Notes: a model not told the origin generated them from the sequence alone. A stretch of DNA of 64,000 nucleotides from Nageia nagi (GCA_050084985.1 JBITNC010000001.1:41664001-41728000); one strand, 5' to 3'. Positions 32,600-45,354 are shown, counted from the stretch's first letter. Numbers and translations: made by a program.

Positions 32600-34960
32600 T
32601 ATATTTTTTTGGATTATTTTAGAAATACCATTTTATGTGTATCTTTCAATCATTACAAACCATGAAATTATGTTTTGTGTTATGTATCTTTTCAAACAAT
32701 TCTTGGGTCATATGTATTCTTTACATTTTTCATATATGTCTATAAGGATACTCACAACCATAACATTCAATTTAGAAGCACCAAAATCACACATCCACAC
32801 ACCCAATTCAGGTTTTATAGGTATTTTAATAGTGAATTTCAAAGTTCTCTCAAGATAGCATGCACAAACCATAACATTCAATTTATAAGCACAAGTACGC
32901 ACATTCACATACCTGATTTAAGGTTTATGGGTATTTTGGCATTGAAGTTTGAAGCTCAATAATGCATGTATAATGATTCATACTAGGAATAATGCAATAA
33001 GTCAATCATTCTATTAAAGTATTTATAGCCCTCATTCCACTAGACCTAAATTGTTGAATACAAGTAGAATACATACAAAGGTTATGTTGTCATATTTGGT
33101 TCCCAAGTACTTTAGCAAATCAAAGAGTTTAAGGGAATCCTTATTATAGCCATGAATTGCATATCCTATAATCATTACATTCTAGTAAATTATGTCTACA
33201 TTTTTCATACATGTCTATTAAGGAAATCACAACCCCAATATTCGATGCAAAACCATTTCCAACTACTCTTTGAAGGATGTCCACACCTTTATTTAGAGCT
33301 CCTATGATGGAACATGTTGGAAGAATTTTAAAAAAGGTTACAAAGCATGGCTTCACATATGAGAATTGCATCTGCTTAAAATTCTTAAGAGTCTTTCCAA
33401 AAAATCCATTTTATTCATAACTTGCAATCATTGTATTCCATGAAACTATGTGTGTGTCATGCATCTTGTTAAATAATTCTTAGGCTTTGTGTATTCTTCT
33501 ACATGTTACATGCATACATATTAGGTCATTCACAACCATAACATTCAATAAAAAATTATTTCTACATGGAGGTAATATACTCTTTCAATGTTGTCTTTAT
33601 AATGACCCTATAGAGACATGTTTTTATGTAGAAAAAAAGTTGTTTATCTTGGCATAGATCAAAGTTAAATATCACCTTTGTTTACGATATGGATAGTTTT
33701 AAGGAGATTTTATGTGATACATTATGAATAAATCTTGGATACACGTAGCTAGGAATAATGACTTCTATATTTGTAGAGTTAAATAATTCATTAAATTTAC
33801 AAAAAATAATTCAACATACTTTAAAATAATTAGATTTCCATGTCCTAAGTACCAAAATATGGAAACTATTGGTTTCGATGAGATTCATGAGAACCTATAT
33901 TTTACAAGAATTGATCAAGAATATAAAAATTTTATTTTGTATGGAGAAAAACCATCTATTTTTTACCAATATGCATCAAATGCATACACCACCAAGTATG
34001 AGAATTCAAATATCGATCATCATTTAAAAACCAAACAAAAGAATAAGGTTCCTACGAAGGTGTTGAGGTATTTCCCCATTATATTGAGGTTGTAGTTAAT
34101 GTATAGGTAAGTGAATTTATTATACCATTAGCTTTATTTTCTTTATTTTTTTCAACATTATTAGACATGGGTGACATGAGTTTCTTTCTTCTTATAGATC
34201 TGCAAAGGTTGCAAACAATATGAGGTGGCATTTTGAGCACAAGAGTCAAGATGATATTTCTCTAACATTTATTATTTATTAAGCATTTTTTATTTCCTTC
34301 AACTATTTATCCTTTAACATTTATGTTTCTTACACCTCCTTATCAAGTTCTTCTCTCTATATTTGTACAAGATTCCTAAAAAATATGGTGTGTTTATCTA
34401 TTGCATTTTGTCAATCGAATGTTATGGTTTTCAAAGATTCCTCAAGATAGCCTACATAGCTAATAAGGTTAGCAATGCATGTACCCCTCTATCCACTTCA
34501 ATCCAACTACATTAAGGGAATCCTTGTGGTAACCATCAACAACATTATTTATTTATACAAATATTTATTAATAACACTTTTTAAAAATATGAAATGGAAC
34601 ATGATTTTCTATCTACCTGAAAACATGCACTAGGTTATTATGCAAGAATATTTAGATCTTACATTACTTTACATCACCAATAATCTCCATAAGAACATTC
34701 TCCATGTTTGAAATTCAATTTCCTACTTCAGCATGAATATTTGAAAGTATAACATAAGATGTAGCATACTTATTTCATATCTTCCAATCATTGCAATCTA
34801 TGAAACTATGTTGCATCATGCTAGAGTCTTTTCAAAAAAACCCATTTTGTGTAGATCTTATGATTATTATAGTCAATGAAACTATATTTACATCATGCAT
34901 ATTGTTAAACAATTCTCATTCTATGTGTATTCAAATTGATCTTTGCAATATATAACATCT
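32600..34960 (-). pseudogene. Pentatricopeptide-repeat (PPR, PLS/E type) pseudogene remnant
   Basis: PPR proteins bind organellar RNA and act in editing, splicing or stability in plastids and mitochondria. On the minus strand, separated by frame changes, are several PPR signatures. They are ELFNNMHDVNIVS near 34920-34880; an E-domain-like ILSNIHAEVGN near 34755-34720; HIVSWNTMIASY near 33456-33418 preceded by ELFNKMHD; GALNKGVDILQRVVGNGF then SLIDMYEKC at 33310-33204; and ILIDIYEKC near 32755-32725. The order, with E-type sequence upstream of further repeats, suggests either two overlapping remnants or rearrangement. No frame is longer than about 75 codons here, so it is dead. Family identification is from motif knowledge. 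Confidence 0.7.
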
Positions 34961-35985
34961 TTTCAAACATAGGTATCATACTTATTTGGAAGATATAACA
35001 AATATTTATCATTATTTTAATTATGGAGGTTTCCAAAAAAAATCTATGAAGATACCACTAATCTCAAAAAAGAAAAAAATAAGAGACACCACCAAAAATA
35101 CAAGTGATGATCAGTAACATAATTCTTGAAGGTAAGGTGACTAGTATTGACCCTAAATACTTTGAAGGTCAAAAGTCAATATGATTTTTACCCATATAGA
35201 GGAAATAATCTTTATTATAAGGAACAATGAGATGGAAATAATAACAAGACCTCATTTTTTAGTGTTTCCATCCTCCTTACAAGAAGTTCCAAAAACTCCT
35301 CTCCCTCCATAGATGGTTTTTTAGATTTTATGTCAAGCTTTTTTTAGATGTTAAATATAATCAAAACATACTTGCAAGTCATGATTTTGATGAAACATAC
35401 TTGGAAATGTAACACACTTTTGATATATAACATACTCGAATATGTATAATTGAATCAAACTTATGGTTGTGATGTTGGTTCTTATTTATCCTTGATTTTC
35501 ATATCATATAATATGTTGGTGTATTTTTATGTTTATTCTTAATTTTCATATCATATTATTTGTTGGTTTATTTTCATGTCATTATGCAAGATTCTTTTAT
35601 AGGGTTCAGTTACATTAAATGGTACAATTACATTACTTGAAAGTGTGTGCCATGTCATTATGCTCATCAAAAAATTACAAGGGCCTTATGTATGTAGTCT
35701 TTGGCACAATTCTCTACTTGTTGGCATTTAAATTACTTATCTAACTATGAAGTATTTTTCATACTTTGATGATAATAAAATTTGATAAATACTTTAAATA
35801 CCAATAACCAAGCATTAGGCCAAAAATTGCATCTCATAAGATTGGATCCAAGTAGGTTTACTTTTAATGAAAGCATAATTATTACACTTCATGAGATTTC
35901 AAAGATATGTAGAAAATATTCATATCATATACTATATGTAGATAATTTCATATCATATAGTACATTTGCATCATTTTAGAACATA
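34961..35985. other. Stretch without a recognised gene
   Basis: AT-rich. Short duplicated phrases (TTCATATCATATAATATGTTGG near 35498 and 35546) but no coding, RNA or element boundary recognised. Confidence 0.5.
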
Positions 35986-36775
35986 TGGTGGATGAGGGAA
36001 ACTTATCCACTTTTGGACTAGGTTTTGATATTTAGAAAATGTATGGGTTGAAAAGTTGATTTCCTTATTAAAGTGAGTTTTTGGATCCTATGGTGTATTT
36101 AAATCATTTCATATCACATGTCATTATTTATTTTATAAAATAGTTTTGATATAGGTTAGGAAATCAAGGAACCCACAACATGTTCCATTAGTTTCATCTC
36201 ATCATTATGTATATACAACACAACTCCACTTGGAAACCATATTTTTTTAATGTGTTTGGATAATTATTACAAACATGTTTTGCTAACTTACCACTACAAA
36301 CATGTTTTGCTAACTTACCACTTCTGGATTGGTTTTTGACATAAATATTTTGGGTTGAATAGTTTCTTTCCTTCTCCAATCCAATTTTAGATGATATGGT
36401 GTATTTAAATTATTTCATATTATATGATATAATTTATTTATAAAAGTATTTTGATACAGACTAGGCAATGAAGGAACCCATAACATGTTTCATTATTTTC
36501 ATCTCATCATTCTATAATATACAACATGACATCCACTTGCAAACCACATTTTTTCTATGTTTGGCTAAGTATTAGAAGCATGTTTTTGCCAAATTACCAA
36601 TTTTGGATCGATTTTTGATAATTAGAAAATAATTGGGTTAAATAGTTGGTTTCCTTATCCAAACCAATTTTTGGATCATATATGGTGTATATAAATCATT
36701 TCATATCATATATAATAATTTGTTTGTAAAAATATTTTAATTATAGGCCAAGTAATGAAGGAGCCCACTTGGTTC
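35986..36775 (+). repeat. Tandem repeat of about 280-310 bp, roughly 2.7 copies
   Basis: Units begin near 36060, 36367 and 36649 with TTTCCTT followed by TGGTGTATTTAAATCATTTC, a GAAGGAACCCA section, CTTGCAAACCACATTTTTT, a CAAACATGTTTT section, and TTTTTGATAATTAGAAAAT. A partial unit precedes at 35986. Inside the first unit a 27-bp piece (TACAAACATGTTTTGCTAAC...) is itself doubled at 36268-36322. Confidence 0.75.
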
Positions 36776-38150
36776 ACTTCATATCATATGGAGTACTTAG
36801 ATAATTTCATATCATATATATGATGCATTTGAATCATTTCATATCATATTAATTTCATATATGAATGCATTTAATATCTCATATTTTGAATTCCTTCTGA
36901 TGGTTTTGATTCCAAAGGATCTAATTCCCTTCAATGGTTACTCATTATCTACCTATTATTACACCCATCGGCTTTATTACGCTATAGGAATGTTGTTGAG
37001 CATTGATGCTCAAAGATCTTATCCTTTGACTGAGATAGATCTAATTTTGAAGTCCTTTATATATGCTCATATCTCTCTCAGACTTTTATGGGTGCTTCAT
37101 TTATGTTTTGTTTACTTCTCTGAGTGGATTTGTAATTTGTCAATTCTCATGGAGTCTATAACACTCCACTTTCATCTTGTATAAATAGGAAATTCATTTA
37201 CCATTCTATATGAATTCTTCTAATGTAATATTATGCTACTAATTTCTGGCTATAATATAAAGCATTCATATTTTCTCTACAATGCCATGTGGTTGTGTGG
37301 CATATTTACTCTTTTCAAAGCTTGTATGCATGAGAAAACACTTGCATATCTTCATAGAAATGTTATGTCTATATCCCAAGATTATATTTATCTATTTATG
37401 ATCATTTTAGCTATATGGGAACCTATTTTTTTCCCATTTTAAGCAATAGTATTTGATATTTTTATGGTTGTATCAAACTACCTTCTTCTTGGATCAATTT
37501 GCTTTCAGGAGCTAGAAGTATCATTCTAGATCTCCATTTTATGTATTTCCTTATTTTTTGGATAGTTGATTTCAATATCTTTCCAACCATAATTATTTAG
37601 CCATACTTTGTTGGTAGAACACACTTCAAAATCATAAAGTACAAAACTTGCTTATTTGCAGTCTTACTTAGTGAGCTTTGAAAGTCTTTTACTTTGAGAT
37701 CACTTTTGACTCTTTTGGATTTCTTAAAATTGTTCTAAACCTTCACCTTTAGATAGATAATTTTTTTCTCATTAGTTTTATGGGTCATAATGCTAGGTTT
37801 TTTAAAAAATATAAAAGTTATGGGCTCCAAACTTCTTTCCAACCTTGCTAACATCATCGCCCTCCGAACTATGGATTTTGCCCTTTTGATTTTTTTGGAG
37901 TTCTAGCACTTTCTAGCTGTTCAAAATCTCTTAGAACTTTATTAATTTATTTCATTTAATATTTTAATTTTTCCAAAGTTTTGGCTCTAGCAATTTTATG
38001 TTGGTCAATTCTTTTGATTTTCTCAAAGATTCAGCAAATTCTAGCCAACCAAAAACTATGAAAACCATGACATTTTTATATTACATTAAGTTCTTGATTT
38101 TCCTAGAGTTTTGATAAGTCTTAGCGCTCTATAAACTCCCATAACTCTAG
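36776..38150. other. Stretch without a recognised gene
   Basis: Contains a 107-codon open frame (36861-37184, plus) with a high content of aromatic and aliphatic residues typical of translated AT-rich DNA. I recognise no domain. Nothing else supported. Confidence 0.45.
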
Positions 38151-38260
38151 CATTTTTTATGGTATCAAAGCTTGGAGCCTTGAGCCTCCATAAACTTCAT
38201 TTGGTAATAGAGCTCTTGTCTTGAGCCTATAAATCCTCAATTGGTATCAAAGCCTGTAAA
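38151..38260 (+). repeat. Three copia-like primer-site motifs in 110 bp
   Basis: TGGTATCAAAGCTTGGAGCC (38160), TTGGTAATAGAGCTCTTGTC (38200) and TTGGTATCAAAGCCTGT (38240) each resemble TGGTATCAGAGC. They are joined by repeated CTTGAGCCT phrases. No LTR is attached. Confidence 0.5.
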
Positions 38261-39465
38261 TTCTTCAATATGATATATTAATGTATTTATATAATTTCTT
38301 ATGGTGCACTTAGATCATTTCATATCGATGGACTAGGCCACTGTACAGGTGTGGTTAGATGTTCCTTCCAATGTATCTAGTCTTAGACTAGGATGAGTAA
38401 GGTAAAAAAATATTGAAGGGTGACATGGTTAGTTACATTGGACCATCCTTTGGTAGTCCATGGTTAGTACTATGATTAGGCTCATTATGATTGATATTAG
38501 GTGCCTCAACTAACTGAAGATAGTGTATCCTAGAATCAAATTCTTCTATTGGAAGAATGCTTTTAGGTTACACCCTTTTATTCATTAAATAAATTATCAA
38601 GCAATGGTTATAAATTACCCCTTAATTTTTAATGTGGTGGTTTAAATTGCCCTTAAATTGTGAAGATTTAAACCCTCTTTTCTAGGACCCTAAGAGATAA
38701 AATAAGGAATCATATGGTGGCGGTTACAAATCATTGCTATAGGAGACCCACTTTTAGTGGAACCCTCATAGAGGGAAAAGAAATAACCACTAGTAAATGC
38801 CTTAGGTGGTGATTTATAAATGCCCCAAATGGTCCTTTTTAATATATTATATACTATAATTTACTATAGGGTGGTGTTTGTTAACCTTTTGAACACATGC
38901 TATAGGTATCAATTTGATTCTCACAAGATTAAATATTTCCCATTAATGGTAAATAATTTCAAAGCCAAAAGGTTTTCCCCCTTTATGAAAGCTCTAAGAA
39001 CTCCAATATAACCTTTCAAAGGTGGCAAGGAAGAATAGACCATGTTTTCCCATAAAAAAGAGAAAGGTGACATGTTGTGTCCATAGGGAAAGCTTCAATG
39101 AGATATGCTTAGGTGATTTGCTTAAGCCACCTTTGTAAATGTAGGTTTCAACTTCAACACCTACACTAACTACTAAAATCACTCTCATATTAGTTATGAA
39201 CTTACAATGTCATGATAGGCTCCCTTTTATATCAATGATTCTTCAATATATGGAGACCATATGGCGGGTTCACACATGGCAGATTGGCTAACATTCCCAT
39301 AGCCCTCTTCAAGGAGACTCTATCGCTCAAGCGAATAAGCGAAGATAAATGGATTTCTTAAATAATAACCATGGGATCTTTGTTAATAATTTCTTTTACA
39401 TTCTCTCAACCATTGGTAAATCTAAATAGGTTAGAGTAGGTATGATCCTTCAACATTTAGAATGA
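38261..39465. other. Stretch without a recognised gene
   Basis: Several GGTGGTTT/GGTGGCGG/GGTGGTGATTT phrases at 38635-38880 near TTATAAATYGCCCC-type words. No coding region supported; the open frames at 38820-39011 and 38994-39188 overlap antisense and have no motif. Confidence 0.45.
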
Positions 39466-40120
39466 TTTTTATATCTTAGAATGTTAAAGGGGTGATGGAA
39501 CCAATACAATTATGAATATTCTAAGATGAAATTTCTTTTAGTTCTAACCATTATGGTTTTCTTGATTTTTTTTATTTAAAAGAAATTAAAATTATTGAGT
39601 TCAATATGCAATACACATGCTCACTTATATAGCTAGGTAGATAGTTTTATGCCACCACTCATACCCTTGTAGAGGGGGTATGTCATTCTAGTTGATGTTA
39701 TGTGGAAATTGAATTTTATTATGTAGGGTATGGATACTTCACATCAAATAATATTGGTAATGCTAGAATATAGAGTAATATCCTTTTGGATTAATAATAT
39801 TTATGCATATAATATGCTCATGAAACATGTGCACTTTAGAGATGATACACTTTTTCTCTTCCACATGTAGTCTAGTTCATGTGTTGGGGACTTCAATATG
39901 ATAGAAGAATGTTTTGATAAAGTCAATCAAATCCCCATGCAAAGGTCTATTGGGGAAAAAATCAAGATTATCAAAGCCTAACTCTTATTTTTTAGTAGAC
40001 CAATTTCTTGAGAATTTTTGGTATATGTAGTATAAGTTCCAAGCTAGCCATGCAAGAATTCTTAAGAGGCTTGATAGAGCCATGTTGTTTGATCATAGGG
40101 TAAGTGTCCAAAGTTGAGTC
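39466..40120 (+). pseudogene. LINE ORF2 endonuclease fragment
   Basis: The plus-strand reading starts with IS*NVKG (39472-39492), the mutated form of the SWNVRG motif that opens LINE-type apurinic endonucleases. NNIYAYN follows at about 39793-39813, then CVGDFNMIEECFDKVNQ at 39883-39933 (the GDFN core), and ARILKRLDRAM-like sequence near 40048-40080. This enzyme nicks target DNA for target-primed reverse transcription. Frames change several times and stops are present. RT is not found downstream, so this is a 3'-truncated or eroded piece. Confidence 0.7.
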
Positions 40121-40374
40121 CACTTTGGAGGAAGTCATTATAACATAGTTTTTTTTTTAATGTGATCTTGAGATCCCTCATAAGCTATTTATAGTCATTT
40201 TCACCTATGAATGCTATGTGTTGGTGATGCCCATGGTTTCAAGAGTGCAATTCTGATCTTGGAAGTGCCAATTTTCCCTCTAGCTTATCCCTGAAGTGAC
40301 CACCATAGTCCCCCCTTTGAGGTATTCCCTAGAATTTCTCATCTATTTTTTTATATAAAAAATGGTATTTTTTA

Positions 40375-40495
40375 TTTAGATTAAGGGTTTGGGTAAAAAT
40401 GGTTTCTTTTGTCTAGTATAAGGGTTTTTTTGCTCAAAATGAATATTTTTGTGTAAATTAGGGGTTTTAAGGGTTTACTACCTATAAATGGTGAT
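40375..40495 (+). repeat. GGGTTT-type arm facing the telomere-motif array
   Basis: AAGGGTTTGGG, AAGGGTTTTTTTG and AGGGGTTTTAAGGGTTTAC lie in a 120-bp stretch. It is the reverse-complement sense of the CCCTAAA array that follows, so the two could fold back on each other. Confidence 0.5.
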
Positions 40496-40649
40496 TTTTC
40501 TCGAGTTTACTAGATATATATTAAATTTAAAAATAATAAATTATGTGTTATGTTATTAATTTAAAAATAATAGATATTATATTAGAAATAAAGCTTTGAT
40601 TATACATGTTTTAGATTAAATTGATTGTACATGTTTTATATTGTATATT

Positions 40650-41435
40650 TTAGATTAAATCGTAAACCCTAAAAATCTTACTCAAAACCCTAAACCCTTA
40701 AACTCATAAACTAGAACCCTAAAAATCTTAATCAAAATCCTAAACCCTTAAAACCATAAATCTTGAATTTGTAAAATAATAAACCCTAAAAATATTACTC
40801 AAAACCTTAAACCCTTAAACTCATAAACCCTAAATCATAAAAATCTTACTCAAAACCTAAACCTTAAATTTGTAAAATCATAAACTTTCAAAATCTTACT
40901 CAAAACCCTAAACCCTTAAATTTGTAAACCTTAAACCCTAAAAATCTTACTCAAAATGCTAAATACTTTAAATCCTAAACCTTAAATTTGTAAAATCATA
41001 AACCTTAAAAATCTTACTCAAAAACCTAAACTCATAAACCCTAAAAATCTTACTCAAAACCCTAAACCTTAAATTTGTAAAATCCTAAACCCTTAAACTC
41101 ATAAAACTTGAATGAAAATCTTAGTCAAAACCTTAAACCTTTAAACTTGTAAACCTTGAACCCTAAAAATCTTATTCAAAACCTTAAACCCTTAAAACTC
41201 TAAACCTTAAATTTGTAAAATCATAAACCCTAAAAATCTTACTCAAAAATCTAAACCCTTAAACTCGTAAACAATAATTATTTTCACATATTTTTGTAAT
41301 TGAGGTAAACATCTTGTAATATTGATCTTAGATGACACCTTAAAATCCTAAAATTTAAACTCTTAAACCTTGAATCTTGAAAAGCTTACTCAAAACCCTA
41401 AACCCTTAAACCCTAAAAACCATATACCTTAGGGA
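40650..41435 (+). repeat. Degenerate telomere-motif minisatellite (CCCTAAA-containing)
   Basis: The phrase AAAATCTTACTCAAAAC recurs about 12 times (near 40671, 40724, 40789, 40838, 40888, 40939, 41008, 41044, 41114, 41165, 41233, 41375), every 40 to 70 bp. Between copies lie CCCTAAACCCTTAAA, CATAAACCCTAAA and AAATTTGTAAAAT. CCCTAAA is the plant telomere unit, but it is embedded in a longer repeat, so this is an internal satellite-like array, not a chromosome end. Confidence 0.85.
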
Positions 41436-42545
41436 AAAAATAACCTATATAATCCATTTTTAATCCATCCTTTAAGATTATTATACCTTGATTTACATCC
41501 ATACTTCTAGAAAATCACCTAATATTGAGCTTAGGGTCCTTAACAACTTACATAATGATACTACTTGTCACACCCCCTAAAATTGATCTTCTTACTTTAT
41601 TAAACTTCTTTAATCACTTTGTAGTGTGATTCGACTTACACATATAAAAAATATATCCTAATGTAGCTTCCACTTACATGGATCTTTAGGATGAGGGGAC
41701 TTCTCCAAATATAGATGAGATCTTATGAGTTTTATGGTTCTTTAGGATTCAAGGGCCTTTTCTTATGCGAGATTGCTTTTGATCCTCTTACTTATTTTAT
41801 AGAAAATGAAAATCAAGGTTATCCTCTAGATACCCTTCATGAAAAAATTATAAATTCATTGGAAGCCCATAGCATTTAGGGAAACTCAAATTCATCACTT
41901 AAGAACATCATGTTCTTATAAATATGTTCTAATACTTATAAATTATAAGATAACTAAAATTCATCACTTAGGGGTTTACTACTCATGCATGCTCTCACTT
42001 ATCCTTCTCATCTTAGGGTTAAGGATAGATCTCCCACCATGTAATAACATAATTAAGCATTTCATATTTATCATTTCAAATAACATTGATTTTGAAAGAG
42101 CAACAAGAGAAGGCCATACCAAACATGAATTTGCATAACGGTCTTTGTTGTTCTTAAATTATGATCAACCTAAATTACCATTTTTAACTTCTTAGTTGTT
42201 TCATTTACCAACCTATGATCAACCTATTACCATTTTTAACTTCCTTTAAGTATATTTCCTTCCTCTATCAAAACTCACTCATATTCTTAATGATTTACAA
42301 TATTTTTAGGTCTTGTCCAAGTTCATGTGCCTTTACCCCAATCTCTTTAAAGTTTTGTTATTGTTTCATGTTGTATGTTTAAAAGGTTTGAACTATTACA
42401 TGGATGTTCAATGAATATTTTATTATTAGCTCATTTTAATGTTGTATAGATTTGAACTAGATTGTTAGGACTTATAAAAATTTAAATTTAATATAGTTAT
42501 ATATATTCTTAGAACTAATTATTAATTCATGCAAGTGACCTTTTG
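41436..42545. other. Stretch without a recognised gene
   Basis: AT-rich. ATAAATTCATTGGAAGCCC-type phrases and AAATTCATCACTTA (41889, 41950) repeat locally. No domain recognised. Confidence 0.45.
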
Positions 42546-42549
42546 TATA

Positions 42550-44145
42550 TGTCCATGGATCCATCACAAAATAGCCCAGCTCTTGCCCATGAGCCTCAAG
42601 ACCCCCCATTACCTAAGGATGCTTGCTTGCAAGCAAATATAGTTGAGAACATCACCTCTATTCAAGGTAGAATTTAGGACATATTGTAGCATAGGGTTAT
42701 CCCCCACCTTACAAGGTTTACAACTTTAATGCAAACTGTAGTTGATATAGTTGCATCCATACATCAAACCATAGGTGATTTCCAATCACATAGAGTGTAG
42801 AGGGTTTATTATAGTGATGGCCTATCCCAAAAGACAAATTAATAGACTTATCACATTACAAAAGGAATTCAATTAATATTTTAGGAATCCTAGAAATGGA
42901 GAACCAATGACACCCACCTAAAAGAGAATTTCTATTTTTGGTGTAGGTATGAGGGGATCAACTAGGGTATTTGTTGTGATCATCCACCACATAGTGGTGG
43001 TAATGATGTACCCTTTTATTTCATTAAGTTTTTATGGGTGGAGTTTTAATTGGGAAAAACTCAAATATTTTGATATTTGCAAATTTCATGGTTTTGGTAT
43101 AGGTAGTTCACAGATAGAGGTGGGGAAGGGACTTGATTTTATATGACCTGCTTGTCTACACCTCTGTTATCCTCTTAGATCTTCTTTACCACACATGTTC
43201 CATCAAATCCATGGTTTTGACCCTTGGATCATTGAGTAGCTTACTAGTAACCTCATTGAACAAGCTACTAATGTGGTAACTATAGCTTATGAGGTTAGAG
43301 ATAGTGGATCAGGACCTAATGGATTTGAGGGACTAGTAGCTAGCTTAGGATATATGCCTTCATAGATGTAGTATTTTCAATGTGATAGGTCATGGATCAT
43401 CCACTACCATCAGATTTAGGAAGATTTATGCATTTGTTATTTGGTGATACTGAGCATGAGGCATATAGGTATCGATCTACATATTGGGTGATCAAGGTCA
43501 GCATATTGATTCCCTTGGAGATAGATGCATGAATACCTTTTGACCCATCCATGGTATGTATTAAATAATATTTACAAGTTGAAAATTCCATAGTTATATA
43601 GTTACATGTGTGTAAATTAAATTGTAAAATTTTAATAATTTAATGTTTATATATATGTACTTGTAAGTTGACCACACTTTTATGTCCAGGATATGTTTTT
43701 TGATATGCTTTTACTAGTGAGGTACATGGCTCACATGCACAATCTATAGTGGTTGATCCTTCAACCATCTTAGCTGCATCCATTCATGGTGATTTATAAT
43801 GCATTTTTCAAATTAAGTTTCTAATAGACATGGTTTAAATTTATAATAAATTAAGTTTAATTTTTTGAGTTTCTTTAATATCTTATAGATCTCGATTGAC
43901 ACTACTTTTTCTTAGGAGGTGCATGACTCATCAAAGAATATACATGATTGAGCCTTCATTTTCTCAAAGGTGCATGGCTCATTACAGCAATGTACAATGG
44001 TTGACCCTTCAATCTCTCAACATGATTCATAGTAATTTATAATGCATTTTAAAATTAGTTACTTATATTTGTATGATAATTTATAATGATTAAGTTGAAC
44101 TGACTCTAAGTTTATTTTTTTTTACAGATGAGATAGTTCCATGTG
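42550..44145 (+). pseudogene. Unrecognised decayed coding region
   Basis: I do not recognise the product. Base composition rises above the surroundings and long stretches read like protein. From an ATG near 42555 there is a polar start (MDPSQNSPALAHEPQDPPLP) followed by helical sequence. 43200-43345 contains EQATNVVTIAYEVRDSGSG. 43380-43560, in another frame, contains LGRFMHLLFGDTEHEAYRYR. After that, blocks with GTGCATGGCTCA and GACCCTTCAA recur at about 43720, 43910 and 43970, each followed by a TTTATAATGCATTTT stretch. Possibilities are a transposon-encoded protein or a host gene fragment with duplicated exons. Stops and frame changes exclude an intact product. Confidence 0.4.
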
Positions 44146-44748
44146 ATACATCATGTGAATGAAAGAGGATCATAGACTATGACCTTCACCTAGTCAGGAC
44201 TAGTTCGGTAATAATAGATAGATATAGGTGGATGGATTTATAGATGTCCATTTTTATTTTATGAGTATATTTGGACTAGATGGACTGATGTATTTCTTAT
44301 TATTTTGATACTAGTACATGTTGTTACATGTGTGGATGCCTAGTTTGGATTAGAACTAATATACATATTTATATTTTGATCTACATTGATGGATATGATG
44401 GATTGATATATACATTTTATATATTGATGTTAATGGATTGATACCTACTAAGTAGCATAGATTTTATTTATGGATGAGATTAAAATTTATGTTTTTTTTA
44501 TATTTGGATGTAATTAAAGGTGGGTTAGGCAATGTAACATACTTTGAATTTAATATTCATACAACTTTTTTGTTAAAACTCTATATTAAATATATATACC
44601 CATTCAAAAATATTAAAACTTAATAAAATACAACCAAGTAATGAAATATAACCTTAATGAATTCATAACCTTAATGTACAAATTAAAGGTGGATTAGAAT
44701 GTACAACTTACTTCAATTTAATGTTCATACAATTAAAGGCGATTAATG

Positions 44749-45060
44749 TTCATACAACCTTAATGAAATACATATGGATGTAATCCATTCAAAACACTTA
44801 AACATGAACATAATGGACATAAGGTAAAGCATGTAACAAAATACTCCTAAACATGTTCATACAACCTTAATGAAATACATATGGATGTACTCATTCAAAA
44901 ACACTTAAACATGAAGATAATGGATTAAGTTAAAGCATGTAAAAAATTACTCCACAACATGTTTCATACAACCTTAATGAAATTCATATGGATGTACTCA
45001 TTCAAAACACTTATGCATGTAACATAAATACTCTTAAAAATATTCCCACAAGATGTCCTA
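44749..45060 (+). repeat. 107-bp tandem repeat, three copies
   Basis: Units begin at 44749, 44856 and 44963, each TTCATACAACCTTAATGAAA followed by TACATATGGATGTA and CATTCAAAACACTTA. The third is diverged at its end. Half-units precede it from about 44560. Confidence 0.85.
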
Positions 45061-45354
45061 AAACACTCAATAATCTAAAAATAAATTAGTGAAAATGGTC
45101 AAACTATCCTAGTTATCAATCAATTCTAGTGAAAATCACTATATCATAAATTATCATCTAAGTTAAATCATGGCTTAATATATGTGGATGAAAATTATTT
45201 CCATCCAAATTCAGTTAACACTTAGTCACTTGTGAATAGAATTTGTAAATTAACTTATCTGAATCATTTAAATAAGGTACCCCATTACTAATAAAGCACA
45301 TTAAACTATGAACTTTACCCTTAAAGGATCTTGGAAGGGTTATGCTTGAGTGTG

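Noticed and set aside
36861-37184. 107-codon open frame, plus strand
   Set aside because: Rich in Leu, Ile, Tyr and Phe as expected of translated AT-rich DNA; no motif and no conserved copy in the window.
40650-41435. A true chromosome end or simple interstitial telomere
   Set aside because: CCCTAAA never occurs in a pure run; it is part of a longer repeat with its own conserved phrase.
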